The notes beneath the pieces are model-generated. The model did not search any database, was not told where the DNA came from, and was given only the letters and a program-made list of their open reading frames with translations. A stretch of DNA of 64,000 nucleotides, taken from the NCBI RefSeq assembly GCF_037176765.1, contig NC_090022.1, positions 77,873,209 to 77,937,208 of the forward strand, written 5' to 3'. Shown here in pieces: positions 12,520 to 25,700 of this stretch; the first letter of the stretch is position 1; each line of letters begins with the position of its first letter. A program made the position numbers and the translations under genes. This DNA is from Anolis sagrei. Its lineage: Eukaryota; Chordata; Lepidosauria; Squamata; Anolidae.

Positions 12520-13111
12520 TGATGTGATGCAAATGAATGGAATAAAAATCCTAAGTAGAAGGGGAGGCAGATGTGAGTTGACAAGGCAGTCTGTATTTCC
12601 ACTAGAAATACATTTGTATTACTAAGCTGTAGACCAGTTGTAACAGTCAAGAATGCGGCAGACTTTTTGAGTTGAAAGTAAATCTACTTAGCAAGTTATC
12701 TTTTGCTGTCTGATTAAGATGGATAGGTTGTAGCTTTTACATATGCAGTAGTTAGTTTTCATTTTCATATATGTTGACAGCTTCATAATAGCTTTCTCCT
12801 TCTCTCTCTCTCCCTTTTTTGGGGGGGGGGGGAGATGGATGCTACCTTGGAAGTACATCATCACAAATACCTCAGCTGCCAAAGTTGACAGTAAATGGTG
12901 AACTCACAGCAGGCAGCAATGGCTGGGCATCTTCATTCCTCCACTACCACACATACGTACCTTTTTTGCATAAAGCATATATCACTCCTCTGTGCTGCAG
13001 GAAATAAACAACAAAGCGACACAGTATGGTTTGTTGGCATGCAGGAAAAATGGTTCAGGAGCACCCTCATCCGGGGAGAAGTTGGTACTACAGTCAAACA
13101 ATTCATGTATT

Positions 13112-13513
13112 CAGGAAGTCCACGAATTACAAACATCTGACTTATTATCAACTCATAGTAACAAGTTGGTATGTAAGATAAACCTACCCCTAAGAAGGGA
13201 AATTCACTCCTGGAAGTTATTATGGGGAAAAGGTCCCTCAACTGAAGCTTTATCACCAATCTTTGTTTCCAAAACAAGCCAATGTTTTCAAAATCAAATT
13301 ATCACAGGGACAGAAAGTGAGGTGAAATATTCTGAACAGGGACAGAAAACAAACACCACAGGGGTGTTAACACTTCCCTATGCTATCCAAAGCGTGTGTG
13401 TGTGTGTGTGACTGGAGTTACACTTAACAATGTACCTGTTCTGACTTACATACAAACTCAACTTAAGAACAAACCTACAGAACCTATCTTGTTTGTAACT
13501 TGGGGACTGCCTG
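13112..13513. mobile_element. TA-flanked MITE (AAGTTACGAAC family)
   Basis: Left end CAGGAAGTCCACGAATTACA and right end TAACTTGGGGACTGCCTG are inverted repeats flanked by TA. About 400 bp; a (TG)n run lies inside. The same family occurs in opposite orientation at 20120-21088. Confidence 0.7.
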
Positions 13514-13602
13514 TATATCCTCCAATGCTGATCTGGATGACATGGAAGAGCTCTCTGAATTCCAGCAGAACAAGCAAGATTTCTAATCCTGATCATTTAA
13601 CA

Positions 13603-13948
13603 CAGTGGTTCCCAACCTGTGGTCCGTGGACCACCAATGGTCCATAAGAACTAAAATATGGTCCATAGCCTCACAGTTACTACACCGTTGCAACAAGAGC
13701 AACTGGTCTCGTGAAACCCTCTTGTAGTGCCAAGGCTTATTAAACATGCTTTTCTGTGGACAAGCAGATACTGACTACTGAATGACATACACCCTGTTTC
13801 AGAAACTAGAGCTGATGTGGTCTATCCAAGGCAGTTTTCTGAATCAGCACCCCAAATAACCAAACTGAATCTAAAATTGACCCCAAAAACTGATTTACAA
13901 TCCTTTTGGTCAAAGTGGTCCCTGGTCAAAAAAGGATCGGAACCACTG
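13603..13948. mobile_element. hAT MITE, 346 bp, exact 8-bp duplication
   Basis: CAGTGGTTCCCAACC start, GGAACCACTG end. ATTTAACA at 13595-13602 is repeated exactly at 13949-13956. Confidence 0.88.
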
Positions 13949-14286
13949 ATTTAACAACATCAACAATTAAAAACCAAACTGTTGGGAGGAGGGGAGCTAC
14001 AGGACAACATTGGTGTGAAACACTTAAGAGCTCAGATTGGCTATGAAACAATTTTGTGGGTGAAATGTACTCAGGGAACTCCTTGCTCTTTATTTCCCAA
14101 GACTGCTATCCAAGGCCCATCTATACTGACTTCAACTAGCTATATGCAGCCCAACAGTGTTTTCTCAGAGATTTATTTCCAAACCAAACATGGCAAGTGT
14201 GCAGCATGAACTTTTGTGAAAAACAAAATGACCTTCACAAGGCGGAAATCTGTCTATCCTTGTCATAAGCTATACATCTTCTAAAG

Positions 14287-14750
14287 CAGTGGTTCCCAAC
14301 CTTTTTTTTAACCAGGGACCACTCTCCAACATTAGTACCAAAAGGGCTACGAATGAGTTTTTGGTCAACTTTAGATTTGATCTGATTATTTGGGGTGCTG
14401 ATTGAGAAAATTGCGTTGGATAGATCACATCATCTCTAGTTTCTGATACAGAACATATACAGAACCTATGTGAAGTTTTGCAGGAAATACAGAACATATG
14501 CCATCTGCTCATCTACAGAAACCCATATTTCATAATCTAGAGCTGATGTGGTAGTAGTAACTTTTGTGGGTAGTCAGCCTCTCCTCTCATGACATCCCTG
14601 TTGCCTTGGCACTATCAGAGGGTTTTGCGAGACCAGTCGCTCTCGTTGCCGCAGAGTTTCGAGGCAACAGTGTAGTAATGGTGAAACCATGGACCATATT
14701 TTTGTTCTTGCAGACCACTGGTGGTCCACAGACTACAGGTTGGGAACCAT
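14287..14750. mobile_element. hAT MITE of the same family, opposite orientation
   Basis: CAGTGGTTCCCAACCTTTTT start and GGTTGGGAACCA end; it shares the middle part with the copy at 13603 in inverse order. The target duplication is no longer clear. Confidence 0.75.
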
Positions 14751-15124
14751 AAATTCCTATTAACTGCTAGTGAATGATCTCTTCATCTGAAAGTGCTCTT
14801 TGTATCAAAAGCAGGGGGATTTCTTTTTTTACTGGTCAAGTTTGTTTTCTTCTCAGTATGGCATCTTTGCTGGATGCTTTAGAACATTGGTTTTCCCCAC
14901 CCGCTCCTTCATGGGTTTTCTGCAGTAAGGAAAAAAGCAAGTAATAGAAAAACATTAATTGATAAAACAGGGGGAGGTTGCCCTTGTCCATGTTCATTCC
15001 CCCATCATCTGACATTCCTTCTCCCCTTTCGTAAAATTATGTAAATAAATGAGGCAAATTACTCGATAAAGCCAAATTGGGCAAATATTATCCTAGGCCA
15101 CCACACAATAAACAGCACAACAAT

Positions 15125-16472
15125 CATTTGGTAGGGGGTTGCTTTATTGGATGCACCAGATCAACAGAATCCCAAATGATCCAATCAGTTCCCCTTAGCA
15201 GCAGAGTCCAGGGGATTGGCAAAAGAATCCCATCCAAGAAAGAGTGCAAGGAAATAGTAGAGTCAACGAAGACACACATTTAAACCACGGCCCTTCCCTG
15301 CTATGTGCCAAAGTCCTCTCAACAGTGTCATCAGCCAACCCATGAAGCACGGGTGCCCTGCAAAACCAAGAGGAAACTCATGGAAAAAAGGCAGGGCCAA
15401 GTCTGGCCAAGGCTCAAACTGGGTTCAGCTCAGACGGAAGGACTAAAATAGTTTCTATGGGCTAATGTTTCAGGTGAAGACATAAAAAGGTATTGCATAC
15501 AAGGGTTGCATATTTGCCACGTCAAAAAAATGGCTGTCCACAGTCCATTTCTGAAGCCCAGAGTTAGAGAAACGTGTAATTAAGTTGCTTGTCCCTTCTA
15601 ATATACAAAGTCCTATATGTTCAGAGCAAGGTTAATATTTTCCTTTAAAAAGCAAGTCAACCTATTTCTAGTAGCTCTCTCTTATTGGGCCTGAGTAGTT
15701 GGACCCATGTTAGGACCTGTCTGGACACACTATTTTCCATTTTGTGTGTGCATAGCTGTAGACCCAAAAAAGCAGAGAGGACTGTTGTGGAAAATGTTCT
15801 ACAGCAGCATCTTGTCCCATTCGTAATCCTTCGGCTTATACCCCTGACCCCACAAGAATGAGGCAAGAGACCATCTGAATATGATACACATAAGCCGCCA
15901 AAATGAATTTCTAAACATGGGACTAGGGAACCCAACCTTATAACCTCCTTAATCCAATCCACTGTTAGAAAGCAGACCTGAGCAGATGGGGAGAAAAGCA
16001 CAGAAAATTCAAGTAAATGCTTGCAGGGAGGACAAAAGTGTAGGGGCTGCTCCAGGCAGCAGAAGCAGGACTCTAGTTTCCATGTGCTTCTCAGTGTTCA
16101 GCCATATGGCCCATGCCTCATCCTGTAGCAGCCCACCCAGATCCAGAGCTGTTTATATCATTTGACCCTTGTATCTCTGGCCTGCAGATGTAACAGTCCT
16201 CTGGCTCCATAGGCTTTGCAGTGGGATGGAAGGAGTCGCCCAAAAGTCCTGTATAAATACTTATTTACATAGCTGCCCACAACTCCATTCCCTACCCAAA
16301 CTAGGAAGGGAAAGCTATGGAAGGACACAGGGCAGCCATTACTACTGGTAGTAATGGCTGTACACACACACAGCTGGTTGATGGCACAGCAGCACCTTAT
16401 GGTCATGGGCAGACAAAGGCTTTAGTCCTCTGGAGGGTGCTGTGAGCCTGTGGAAGAGTCTCTGTTTTGGTG
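15125..16472 (-). other. TSPAN17: TSPAN17 3' untranslated region
   Basis: This stretch follows the stop codon and lacks recognisable repeats, in contrast to its surroundings. It ends near an AATAAA with a GT-rich downstream element. The length of about 1.35 kb is an inference; no transcript is available here. Confidence 0.6.
15143..15148 (-). terminator. TSPAN17: Poly(A) signal AATAAA of TSPAN17
   Basis: Minus strand reads CCAATAAAGC. It is followed by a T/GT-rich stretch (ATTGTTGTGCTG, then TTTATTGTGTGG) that suits a downstream cleavage element. It is the first good AATAAA I noticed in an unique-sequence context after the stop codon. Confidence 0.6.
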
Positions 16473-16538
16473 TCACCAATTAGCTTTCACAGCATTAATG
16501 TCACTCACTAGATTTTGCGCCAGGCAGATCCCAAAGAT
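16473..16538 (-). CDS. TSPAN17: TSPAN17 exon 8, stop codon
   Basis: Codes residues 250-270, IFGICLAQNLVSDINAVKAN followed by W, then TGA (plus-strand TCA at 16473-16475). It ends membrane segment 4 and gives the short cytoplasmic tail. The acceptor CAG follows TTTGTATTT. A 31-bp perfect hairpin ends 57 nt upstream of this exon (see findings). Confidence 0.95.
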   Translation of the reverse strand: MFGICLAQNLVSDINAVKANW

Positions 16539-19500
16539 CTGAAATACAAAGGAGATAATGCATATAAAAGAGAGAATAGGGACACAATACTTGTACATAC
16601 AGTATTGTAATTCTTACACCATCAGTACCCCACTGATGGTGTAAGAATTACAATACTGTATGTATTGTAATTCACTTTCATTACACAGCCCTCAATACTA
16701 TCAATGTCATCATTACCATTCCTGATAGGAGCAAGGGAGTAATTTTGGACCCTTTGTCCTTCCAATAAAATGACCATTGGAAGTAAGACGTGGGTGCTGG
16801 GATGGAAGCAGTGTGGAGAGAGCACAAGATCCCCCTTTGCTCTCTCTGAAAACCATTTTAGAAGGCAGTTACAATTGGGAGCATTGAACCACATCAGAGA
16901 GTTTTGGTGGCCCGAAATAGAAAATCAATGCAGCATAACTCCCTTTTCTCTAATTATTATAGGGTACAATGCCTTAGGAGTTCATTCTGTCCATGAATCA
17001 TACTCAAAAGTGTATTCCTTTCAAGGGGAACATGGGCTTCCCCATGGCTCCGCACTCCAATACTTAAAATGGAAAGAAAGCACCTTATATTTCCTTTCAG
17101 CATGTTGGGCTGATATTGCAATAACCGTGAGGATATAGAAAGCTGTAGAGGAGTTTCAGACAATACATAGTTATCAATCCATCTGGTCCCACAGGGATCT
17201 CATACCTTTCAGAGATTTTTGTGGGCAATTCTAATACAAAGGAGGATACGGTTCTAACGCAATCTGGAACCATTTATTTCATCTGCCCTTTTAATTATAA
17301 AGTTCATTTTAACTTGTTGGTGGTGATGTGCACCCTCAGTACGCTTCAAATTTATGAAAACCTTCAAGTGAACATATCATAAGGTTTTCTTGGCAAGATT
17401 TGTTCACGGGGAGTTTGTCCTTGCTCTCCTGTAATGCAGTCATAGAACCATAGAATCATAAAGTTGGAAGAGACAACATGGGCCATCCAGTCCAACCCCC
17501 TGTCATGCAAGAAAAGCACAATCAAAACACCCCTGACAGATAGCTATTTATCCTCTGTTTAAAAGCCTCTAAAGAGGGAGGCTCCACCACACTCTGAGGC
17601 AGAGAGTTCCACTGCTGAACAGCTCTTATAATCAGGAAGTTTTTTCCTAATGTTCAAGTGGAATCTCCTTTCCTGTAATTTGAATCCACTGCTCTGGGGT
17701 CTTAGTCTTCAAGGTGCAAGCAGAAAACAAGCCTGCAAGGTTAGCAAGTGTGTTTCCATGGCCAAGGAGGAATTCAGACACTGTTATCCAGAGCTGTAAT
17801 CCAATGCTCAAAGCACTACAACATGTAGACTTTCTCATTTAAAAACTCCTGGCAAAGAATCAATCTGGGTCAATACACTAGTTTTATTTTGGAATAAAAC
17901 AAATAGTTTATTTAATCATCTTGAGAGATGCTCTGATTTTGTCTGGAGATCCAATATAACTAAATCCTACCCACTGAAAGGTAGGTAATCACTTCCTTTA
18001 GCTGGACAATGTATTTGTGAGCAGATCCACAGCATTTTTGGATCCTTTATCAACATTACCCTGTCACGGGAAGCATCCTGCAAGGAAGAGAAGTCCAATA
18101 TGTCTTGTTCTGGGACCAATTTTTTGTATGGATCACAAACCAAACACACACAGACACTGATACTTAAGTAAGCCACTGATAAGGTATATGCTAAACAAAA
18201 AGAGAAACAGTCTTCGCCTTGATACTCAAAGGTTTTGTATGATATATTTGATGTGAACTTTAGATTTCACTTCAAGAAAAATGCAGCACCATAGTGGTGG
18301 AAAAGGCAATCTTATCCCTTCAACCAAAATTGAGGCTCTTGCTTTTCCTTGTGAATGGATAGCTCCCAAATTTATTCACATGGCTGGTAAGATGTCCCTA
18401 TTCATTTCTTGCTCTACAGAATAATACACTGACAAAAAGAGAAAAGCCACCCAAAAGCCCATAAACACATACACATTTTTCTGGTCCTTTCCAGAGCTCA
18501 GGCAAACCTCATACATTCAAATGAGCAATCATAACATTCAAAATTATTTTTAGCTGTTATTTGTTCCATCTGTGTTGTAAGTTACCTTGAAGCAAATAGA
18601 ATGAATGTAGCCAATGCCGACTACTCCACTTTCTGCCTTATAATGTTTTAGGGAGAAGGAAAAGATTCTTGAGATGAAACAACATGGCCCATTTGGCCAA
18701 GTCATGGGGATAGTGCCGTTTTTAAAATTTCTACTTTTTAAAAACTACAACTCCTGACTACATCAGGATCACAGATTTTGAAAACTGTGTTTTTCAAACA
18801 CAAATGGCAAGGGGAAGGGTGACACAGTGAAGGCCTCCTTGATCTGTGCAGTTGTCCCCATGATACTTTCCTCGTTTAAGATTAACCCAAGTATGGATGG
18901 TGCAGAGATTTGCCAAAGTTCAGAGAAAAGAATTCAGATGTCTTTGTGCAGGCTCCTCCTGTGCTGGAACTCAGGGCAACCATGTATAAAGCTTTCCATC
19001 TCAGGAATCCATGTCATGGTAAAAACAATAACAACAGCAGCTCAGAAACACAGGACCATATACCTGGAGCAATGCAACACCCACAAAGGTCCCGGCCACC
19101 ACAATGAGATTGTCCTGGACCCATTTCTCAAATTGACCAGCACATCCTTTGGTATGGATGAAGCTCTGCTGCTCCAGCTCCTGTAGAAAGGCAAAAGTGT
19201 GCATGGGAATTGGCATAGACATATGATGCACTTTCTCTCATCCCTTAGTGAAGGTCAACCACATTGGTTGCCCTTCTGAGTTCTCCCCTCAGATACACAT
19301 TACTCCATTTACCTATCTCACCCAGAGTTTTATCAATTTTATCCTGTGCATTTGGCCCTCCCACTGTGTTTTTATTCTTCCACTATTTTATTTTGTGTTT
19401 GTTTATTGTGTATTTGCATTGTTTGCATTTTACTTTGTTCCTAATATTTGCTGTTGTATTTTACTTTGCTGTATTGTAATCCTTGGACTTGGACTTATAT

Positions 19501-22500
19501 TAGCTGCCCCGAGTCTCTTTGGGGAGAAGGTGGTGAGGTATAAATAAAGTATATTATTATTATATAGGCAGAAAGGAAAGGCCATCCCTGACTCACACAA
19601 GAGAAAACTGCTTTGGCTCCAACACAGTGAGACTAGGCAGCTCCTTCCATGTTTCCTGGAGTCAGCAACCCAAGTACTTATCTATTCCCTGGTCTTAGCA
19701 CAGTGCAATCATCTGGATCCAGTGCTATGATTTCCAGTTGAGAGCATGCCTTACTTTGCTTCCCTTTGCCCTTAATTTGCTCTGAGCCTAGCTCTGTCTC
19801 ATCCCAGCCGGTCATTTCAGAAAGGACACCCACCTGGCTCCAGCCACCACACCAACCTGACTCTCACCAGTTTAAGGCGAACATCGTAGCCACACTGTGT
19901 GTTGAGAACATCTTCCTGGAGGAGAAAAAAAAAGGAGGCACAAAGCTAACCAAATTTGCTCTTAAATTCCCTCAAACAACTTTTCCCAGAAAGTGATTCA
20001 TTGCTTCTCCCTCAAATCTCTCTAGCATCTCCTCTGCCCTCCACACCCTATCAAACAGCTCCAACATCTACTTCCATCTGTGGTGCAGACAATAACACCA
20101 TATCCAGTGGGTGCAATTACAGGAAGTCCCTTGGTTATGAACAAGATAGTTCTTATAGGTTTGTTCTTAAGTTGAATTTGTATGCAAGTCAAGAAAGTAC
20201 ATTTTTAAGTGTAACTCCAATCATATAGATAGTATAGAGAACATATACAGGGTGAGGCAGCATAACTTCCTCTATTAAAATGTGCACCATTCAGACATAG
20301 CGGAGCGCTAGTGGTCTCATTCGAGAGATAGGAGTATAAAGTTTTGTCCTGACACAGTTCAGTTGCCATCATGCCTTGGAACAGTGAGGAGCATGCTTTT
20401 GCCATTGAGGCCTACTTTTCGAGCGGATTTGGAGTGGCCGGCCCGATCTCCAGATTTGGCCCCTTGTGATTTTTTAAATGGGGATTTTTGAAATCTCGTG
20501 TTTATGTGAACCGTCCAAGGACCTTGCAAGATTTGAAGACCAACATCCAGGAAGAAATTGCCAACATAACGCCTGCTATGCTGGCAAGAGTCATGACAAA
20601 TGCCAGAAATCAGTTTATTCAGTGTATGGAGAATGGGGGACATCACCTAACTAATTTGATCTTCAAAACTACGTAAAACAAAACTTTAGGCATGCGCCTA
20701 CATTATAAAAAAAAAATTCTGATTCGTACAATGGGTTTTATTAAGTTTTGAAAAAAGGAAGTTATGCTGCCTCACCCTGTAGATAGAATAGAGAAGGGTT
20801 AACACCCCTTTCATGTTTGTTTTGCTGTCTATGCCCCTGTTCAGAAGACTTCGTTATCGTTTCACGTTCAGTCCCTGTAACAACTGGATTTTGAAAATGT
20901 TGGGTTTTTGTGAAGACAAGGATTGGTGAAGAAGCTTCAGGGGAGACAGCTTTTTTTCCCATAATAACTCCTACAAGAGTAAATTCCACTTCCTAGGGAT
21001 ACATTTTCTCTCACATCCTGTTGTCTCACTCCCGTTTGTAACTAGGAGTCATATGTAAGTCAAAAGTTTGCAACTCGAGGACTGGCTGTACACCAATCCA
21101 TGACCAGTGATTTCGCTCTCTCTTTAATCTGGACTAGACTAAAAGTAGTCAACCTGGTGCCCCTCATATATTATTGAGCTAGAACCCTCCTTCATCCCAG
21201 AAGGAAGTTCAGATTATAAGAGTCACAGTCCTAAACATCTGGAAGACACTCAATTCCCTGGTCCCACCCTAGAGAGTCAATTGGACCTTTTAGTGATTTC
21301 TGCATTACATCTGAACTTGGCGTGCTCTCCATACATTCTCTAGGCCTACAGGGGACAAGCAACAAAGAATCTTCCATCACCGTCACTCCGCCACTGGCTG
21401 TTCCTGAGGTTATTTATGGCTGATTACTCATCCTTCTTGTCTCGGCTTCTTACCGCAGGATCCTTGACACAACAGGAAAAGGGCACCCCACAGCGTTCTC
21501 TGCTGGGGTTGGAGTCAGTGCAGTTGAAGTAAATGTTGAGATTCCAGTCATTAGGCCCGTGCGCTCCACAGCAAGACCACTACAATCATAGGGTACAGCA
21601 TCAGACTGGGACAAATATGAAGAAAACAATCACACATTCATGGCACTAATGCGTGATATGGCTAAGGCCAAATCTAGCAGAACTGTTCCTGAGAATAGGA
21701 CCCTTGGCAGGATTTGGGATGAGTCATTTAAGCGACATTTCCATGATAGTATGGTTGCATAAATCCCCCCTTGCATGGCAGCTGCTGAAATAATTTCTGC
21801 AACGTTGCACCTTTGTCATCAGCCACCAGATGGCAAGGTGAATTTCGGTTTGAGACCAGAACAAGGACCATTCTAATCCCACAGGGAGCAAAAGGCAGTT
21901 TATTGCCAGCTGGATACTCTGGAATATTTCTTTATTGTTATTCAATTTTATGGGGCATCTACATTATATTGGCATCAAATTGCCATTTCCCTGATTTTTT
22001 ACAATTGTCTATCTGTTTCTACTCAAAGGGGCAGAGAATTCAACATTTTCAGAAATAATTCATAAATATTGGAAAACAGTGGGGGTTAATTTCAGTGGAG
22101 CAAAGCGATCAGACAATAACATTTGACCCTCAAATGTTCTCTGAACTTGCCAGGCTTAATACTGTTGGATTTACAGCAATGCATTATCTGTAAGCTCAAT
22201 TTCTGCCACAAAATACAATAAAATTCAAGTGGTCAACTGAAACAGGGAAGACCTTCAACAGGTTCATCCAGTCATACCCTATTGCAAACTATGTCAGACG
22301 AAGTAGATACCAAAGCCAGAGAGGATATTTTGGCTTATGATAAGGTCATACAGGATCTGTACTCTTCTCTTCAGATTGATATTAACACAAACTGTCATAC
22401 CCCAGCTAATGTACTGGAGTATTGCAACCATGCTGTTTTCAATTACCCTTAAACATTTGAATCTAAAACATCTATGTTCACCTATAGATGTCCCAGATTG

Positions 22501-25500
22501 GCCTATGGATGTCATTGGGGAACTATTAGGTTAAATTAGGTCTGACAAAACTACAATATATGATGGCATTTCTCTAGAGGTGTCAAAACATAGCATTAGT
22601 TGGTGAGCACCTATGTTGGCTTCTCTATTTTCTCTAATCAACAATATAATCTAGTATATTCCCTGCAACTTGGCCCTAAAGATTATCCCTATAATACCAA
22701 CCCATTCATTTCTTATCTGTTATCAGAAACATATATACCAGTTATCTAAGGCTTAATTAAAAGTAAGGACTAATGATAACATTCTGGAGGAAAAGGAGAT
22801 TGGTTTTTTAAAAAGCTTGTTCCATGCCTCATCATTGCCTAGTTTCGTCCCATCTTGCACTTAAATACACTGCACCAAAGGAAGACAATGTTTTTTTCCT
22901 GCATTTATTGATTTCAAATTGGTGCTTGGTTTGATTCCATATGACCTTCTCTAGAGTATATTGGAACAGATTTCCACTGACAAGCAACCGTTATTTCAAA
23001 TCAGTTCCTGTACTATAATACAACAGTTTAAGTTAGCTGTACTAGTCAAGGAATCCCACAAATTGCCTTGACTCGGGGCTTAAGACAGGGATGTATTCTT
23101 GCCCCTACCTAATTTAATTTATATTCGGTTAACCTTCCTTAGACCTTGGCATCTTGCCACCCACCCACCAAAGACTGGCTCTATTAAAATGTCCATCCTT
23201 CTTTGAGGTGATGATGAGGTACTGACTTCCCAGATTCAATTGGGTCTTGGGAGATTGAGAGGCTTCTATGAGTACTGCATCAATAATCTCCTAACAATTA
23301 ATTACTCAAGAACAAAAGTTTTGTTAAGAGGAAGATTAGGTTCTCACAGTCCATAGGAGAGAATAAAACTGAACAGGTGGACTACTATAAATATCTGGGT
23401 TTATGGCTTCACGAAGCTATAAAGTGAAGGAACAAGAATAAATACGTTAAATCTAAAGCGGAACAAAATGTACAAGCAATAACCTACTTCTTTTTCTCTG
23501 GAGGTGGTAAATTTCTCCCAGCAGCTCTCTGCTAAAATTGTCCCAACAATACTTTTTGGTACCACAATTTGGTTTCCTCTCACCAAGAGCTCATTTGAAA
23601 GAATCCAGTCTTTTTTTTTTCTTATATTAATATGTGTCACAGGACCTGTTCTTTACCTGGAGTATGACTTAAATGCCTTTATATTCCTGATATGAATTTA
23701 CTCTGTTCATTTTTGGCTCCACTGAAGCCTAATCCTTAATCTCAACTCCCTGCTGTCCAAGGCAATGTCTGAATCTTTTAAATCACAGCAGTTGAGTGTA
23801 AAATCGTCTTGATGGGCTTATCTTCCTCCTTGTTTTTACTCATGGACCTAGATGGCACCGAAGTAACAGTTAAACAGAGGTTAATGGACACTGATTGCCC
23901 AACACTATAAGGAACTAGAAGAGGACCCTGCTGCTCTCTGTCACTGGGTTTACCCCTCTAGAAGGTTGACTAACTACTCCAAAATAAAGAAAGACTTTCT
24001 CCTTGCAAGGCTTTAATGTTTTCCACTCAAATCTATTAACTGACAGGTTTAATAAAACACTACTGAACAAGAGACGCTGTTTGAAACCACATCCCACATA
24101 CTATAGTTTTTATTGGGGGGTCAGGGGAACGGTAAGGGATGACTGATTGTGTTCCATCATGCAATGTTTCTCTGGTCAGTGCCCTGAACCTCTTGTGGCT
24201 ATCCCAGATAGACAACAACCTTGGGATCAGTGCAATGTCTAATTGTCTAATATGTTTTAGGTGTATGTCTGAAGATGTATAGTTTTAATGTGTAATTTTT
24301 AGTTATATGTCATTGTTTTAAATTTGTGATGTACCATTTTATTATATGTGAGGCATTGAATTTTTGCCATCTATTTGACGCTTTGAGTCCCCCCAGGGAT
24401 GAGAAAAGTAGTATAGAAGTGCAATAAATAGTTAAATTAACTAATAAAATTTTGGATTCTGACAAATTACCCAGTCTTCAAATAGCAAAATTTCTAAATA
24501 TAAATTTCTTTAACCAAACTATCTTTGTAGATATCATATTACTTTATTTAATGCCTATGTAATGCCTATGGCCAATCCACCCTGAACTTTATTTAATATT
24601 GTATTTTCATAATTACCTATTTGATCTCATTGTAATTTATACTGCTAATCCGAATGTTCACTGGCACTTTTCTAAAATGTACTTAGCATGCTGTGCTACT
24701 GGTCTGCTGACAACAATAAAGTAATGTATGTGTAGGTATATGGGAGAAAATTACATAATTGCTGCAACTGTTGCTCAGTTCAACACTACGCACCCCTCCA
24801 CTCCTTAAAAAATAAAAATGGGGTTCTTCTAGTAGGGCAATTGCTTTGTTGCTGTAAGATTTATGCAAAGGTAGGGTAAAGCATTTTTGTGTGGCTAGAT
24901 CCTAATAAGTTCGTATGTACTAATATACTCATGAAAAAGCAAATTCTGAACCCACCATTTAAAAAAATAATTTTTGTTTAGATTGTAGAACTAATAACAT
25001 TGTCCCTTTATTATTTTTACAGGTTTTTCAAAGTTATAAAATGTATAGATTAAAAGATCAGCAAGCAAATGTCACCAGTGCTAAAATAATGCAGACTAGA
25101 AAAGCGGTATTGTGGGGATGGAGGTGTTTTGAAATCAGTGCTGTAAAATTGGCATTGAAATGTTTTGTTTTCAGTGAAATTGTATTGTGTAAACATTTGA
25201 GTGATGTTTTCCCCAAGGAAATGCAGTCAAATTTTCAGTGAAAATTAAATGATTAAATGAAACATAGATACACTTGCTGATAAAATGCTGCTTAAACAAA
25301 AGGTAATGTCCATGATTTACTGTTCTCATTTTTCTTCAGTCTGAAATGAAATAGAAAAAATTCCCATAGGGAAACAGTAATTTCATGACAACTGACTGTA
25401 GATGTACTCTAATATATGATTGGACATAGTGTGGCTACTCCATAATACTTGAGCGAAACAAGCATTTCTGATGTTTTATATTTAGGTTTTATATAATTTT

Positions 25501-25655
25501 TAGTAAATTACATTTAATTTAATTTATAGATGTCATGTTATAAGTTGTTGCCATAAGTAGGGTTATTTTGGGCTATTGTGTTTGTATCTGTTGTTACACT
25601 GAGGCATTGAATGTTTGCCTTTTCTGTCTGTTGGAATCTGCCCTGAGCCCCCTAG

Positions 25656-25700
<45 letters not shown>

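Noticed and set aside
12900-13420. Possible small gene from several overlapping plus-strand frames
   Set aside because: Most of it is a TA-flanked MITE with a TG microsatellite.
1-15000. Search for UNC5A exons, expected downstream of TSPAN17 by synteny
   Set aside because: No death-domain, ZU5, Ig or thrombospondin-type peptide seen; the gene probably lies further left.
25656-25700. Regular short repeats as a CRISPR-like array
   Set aside because: A simple trinucleotide microsatellite without spacers; no cas-like genes, and the genome is a vertebrate's.
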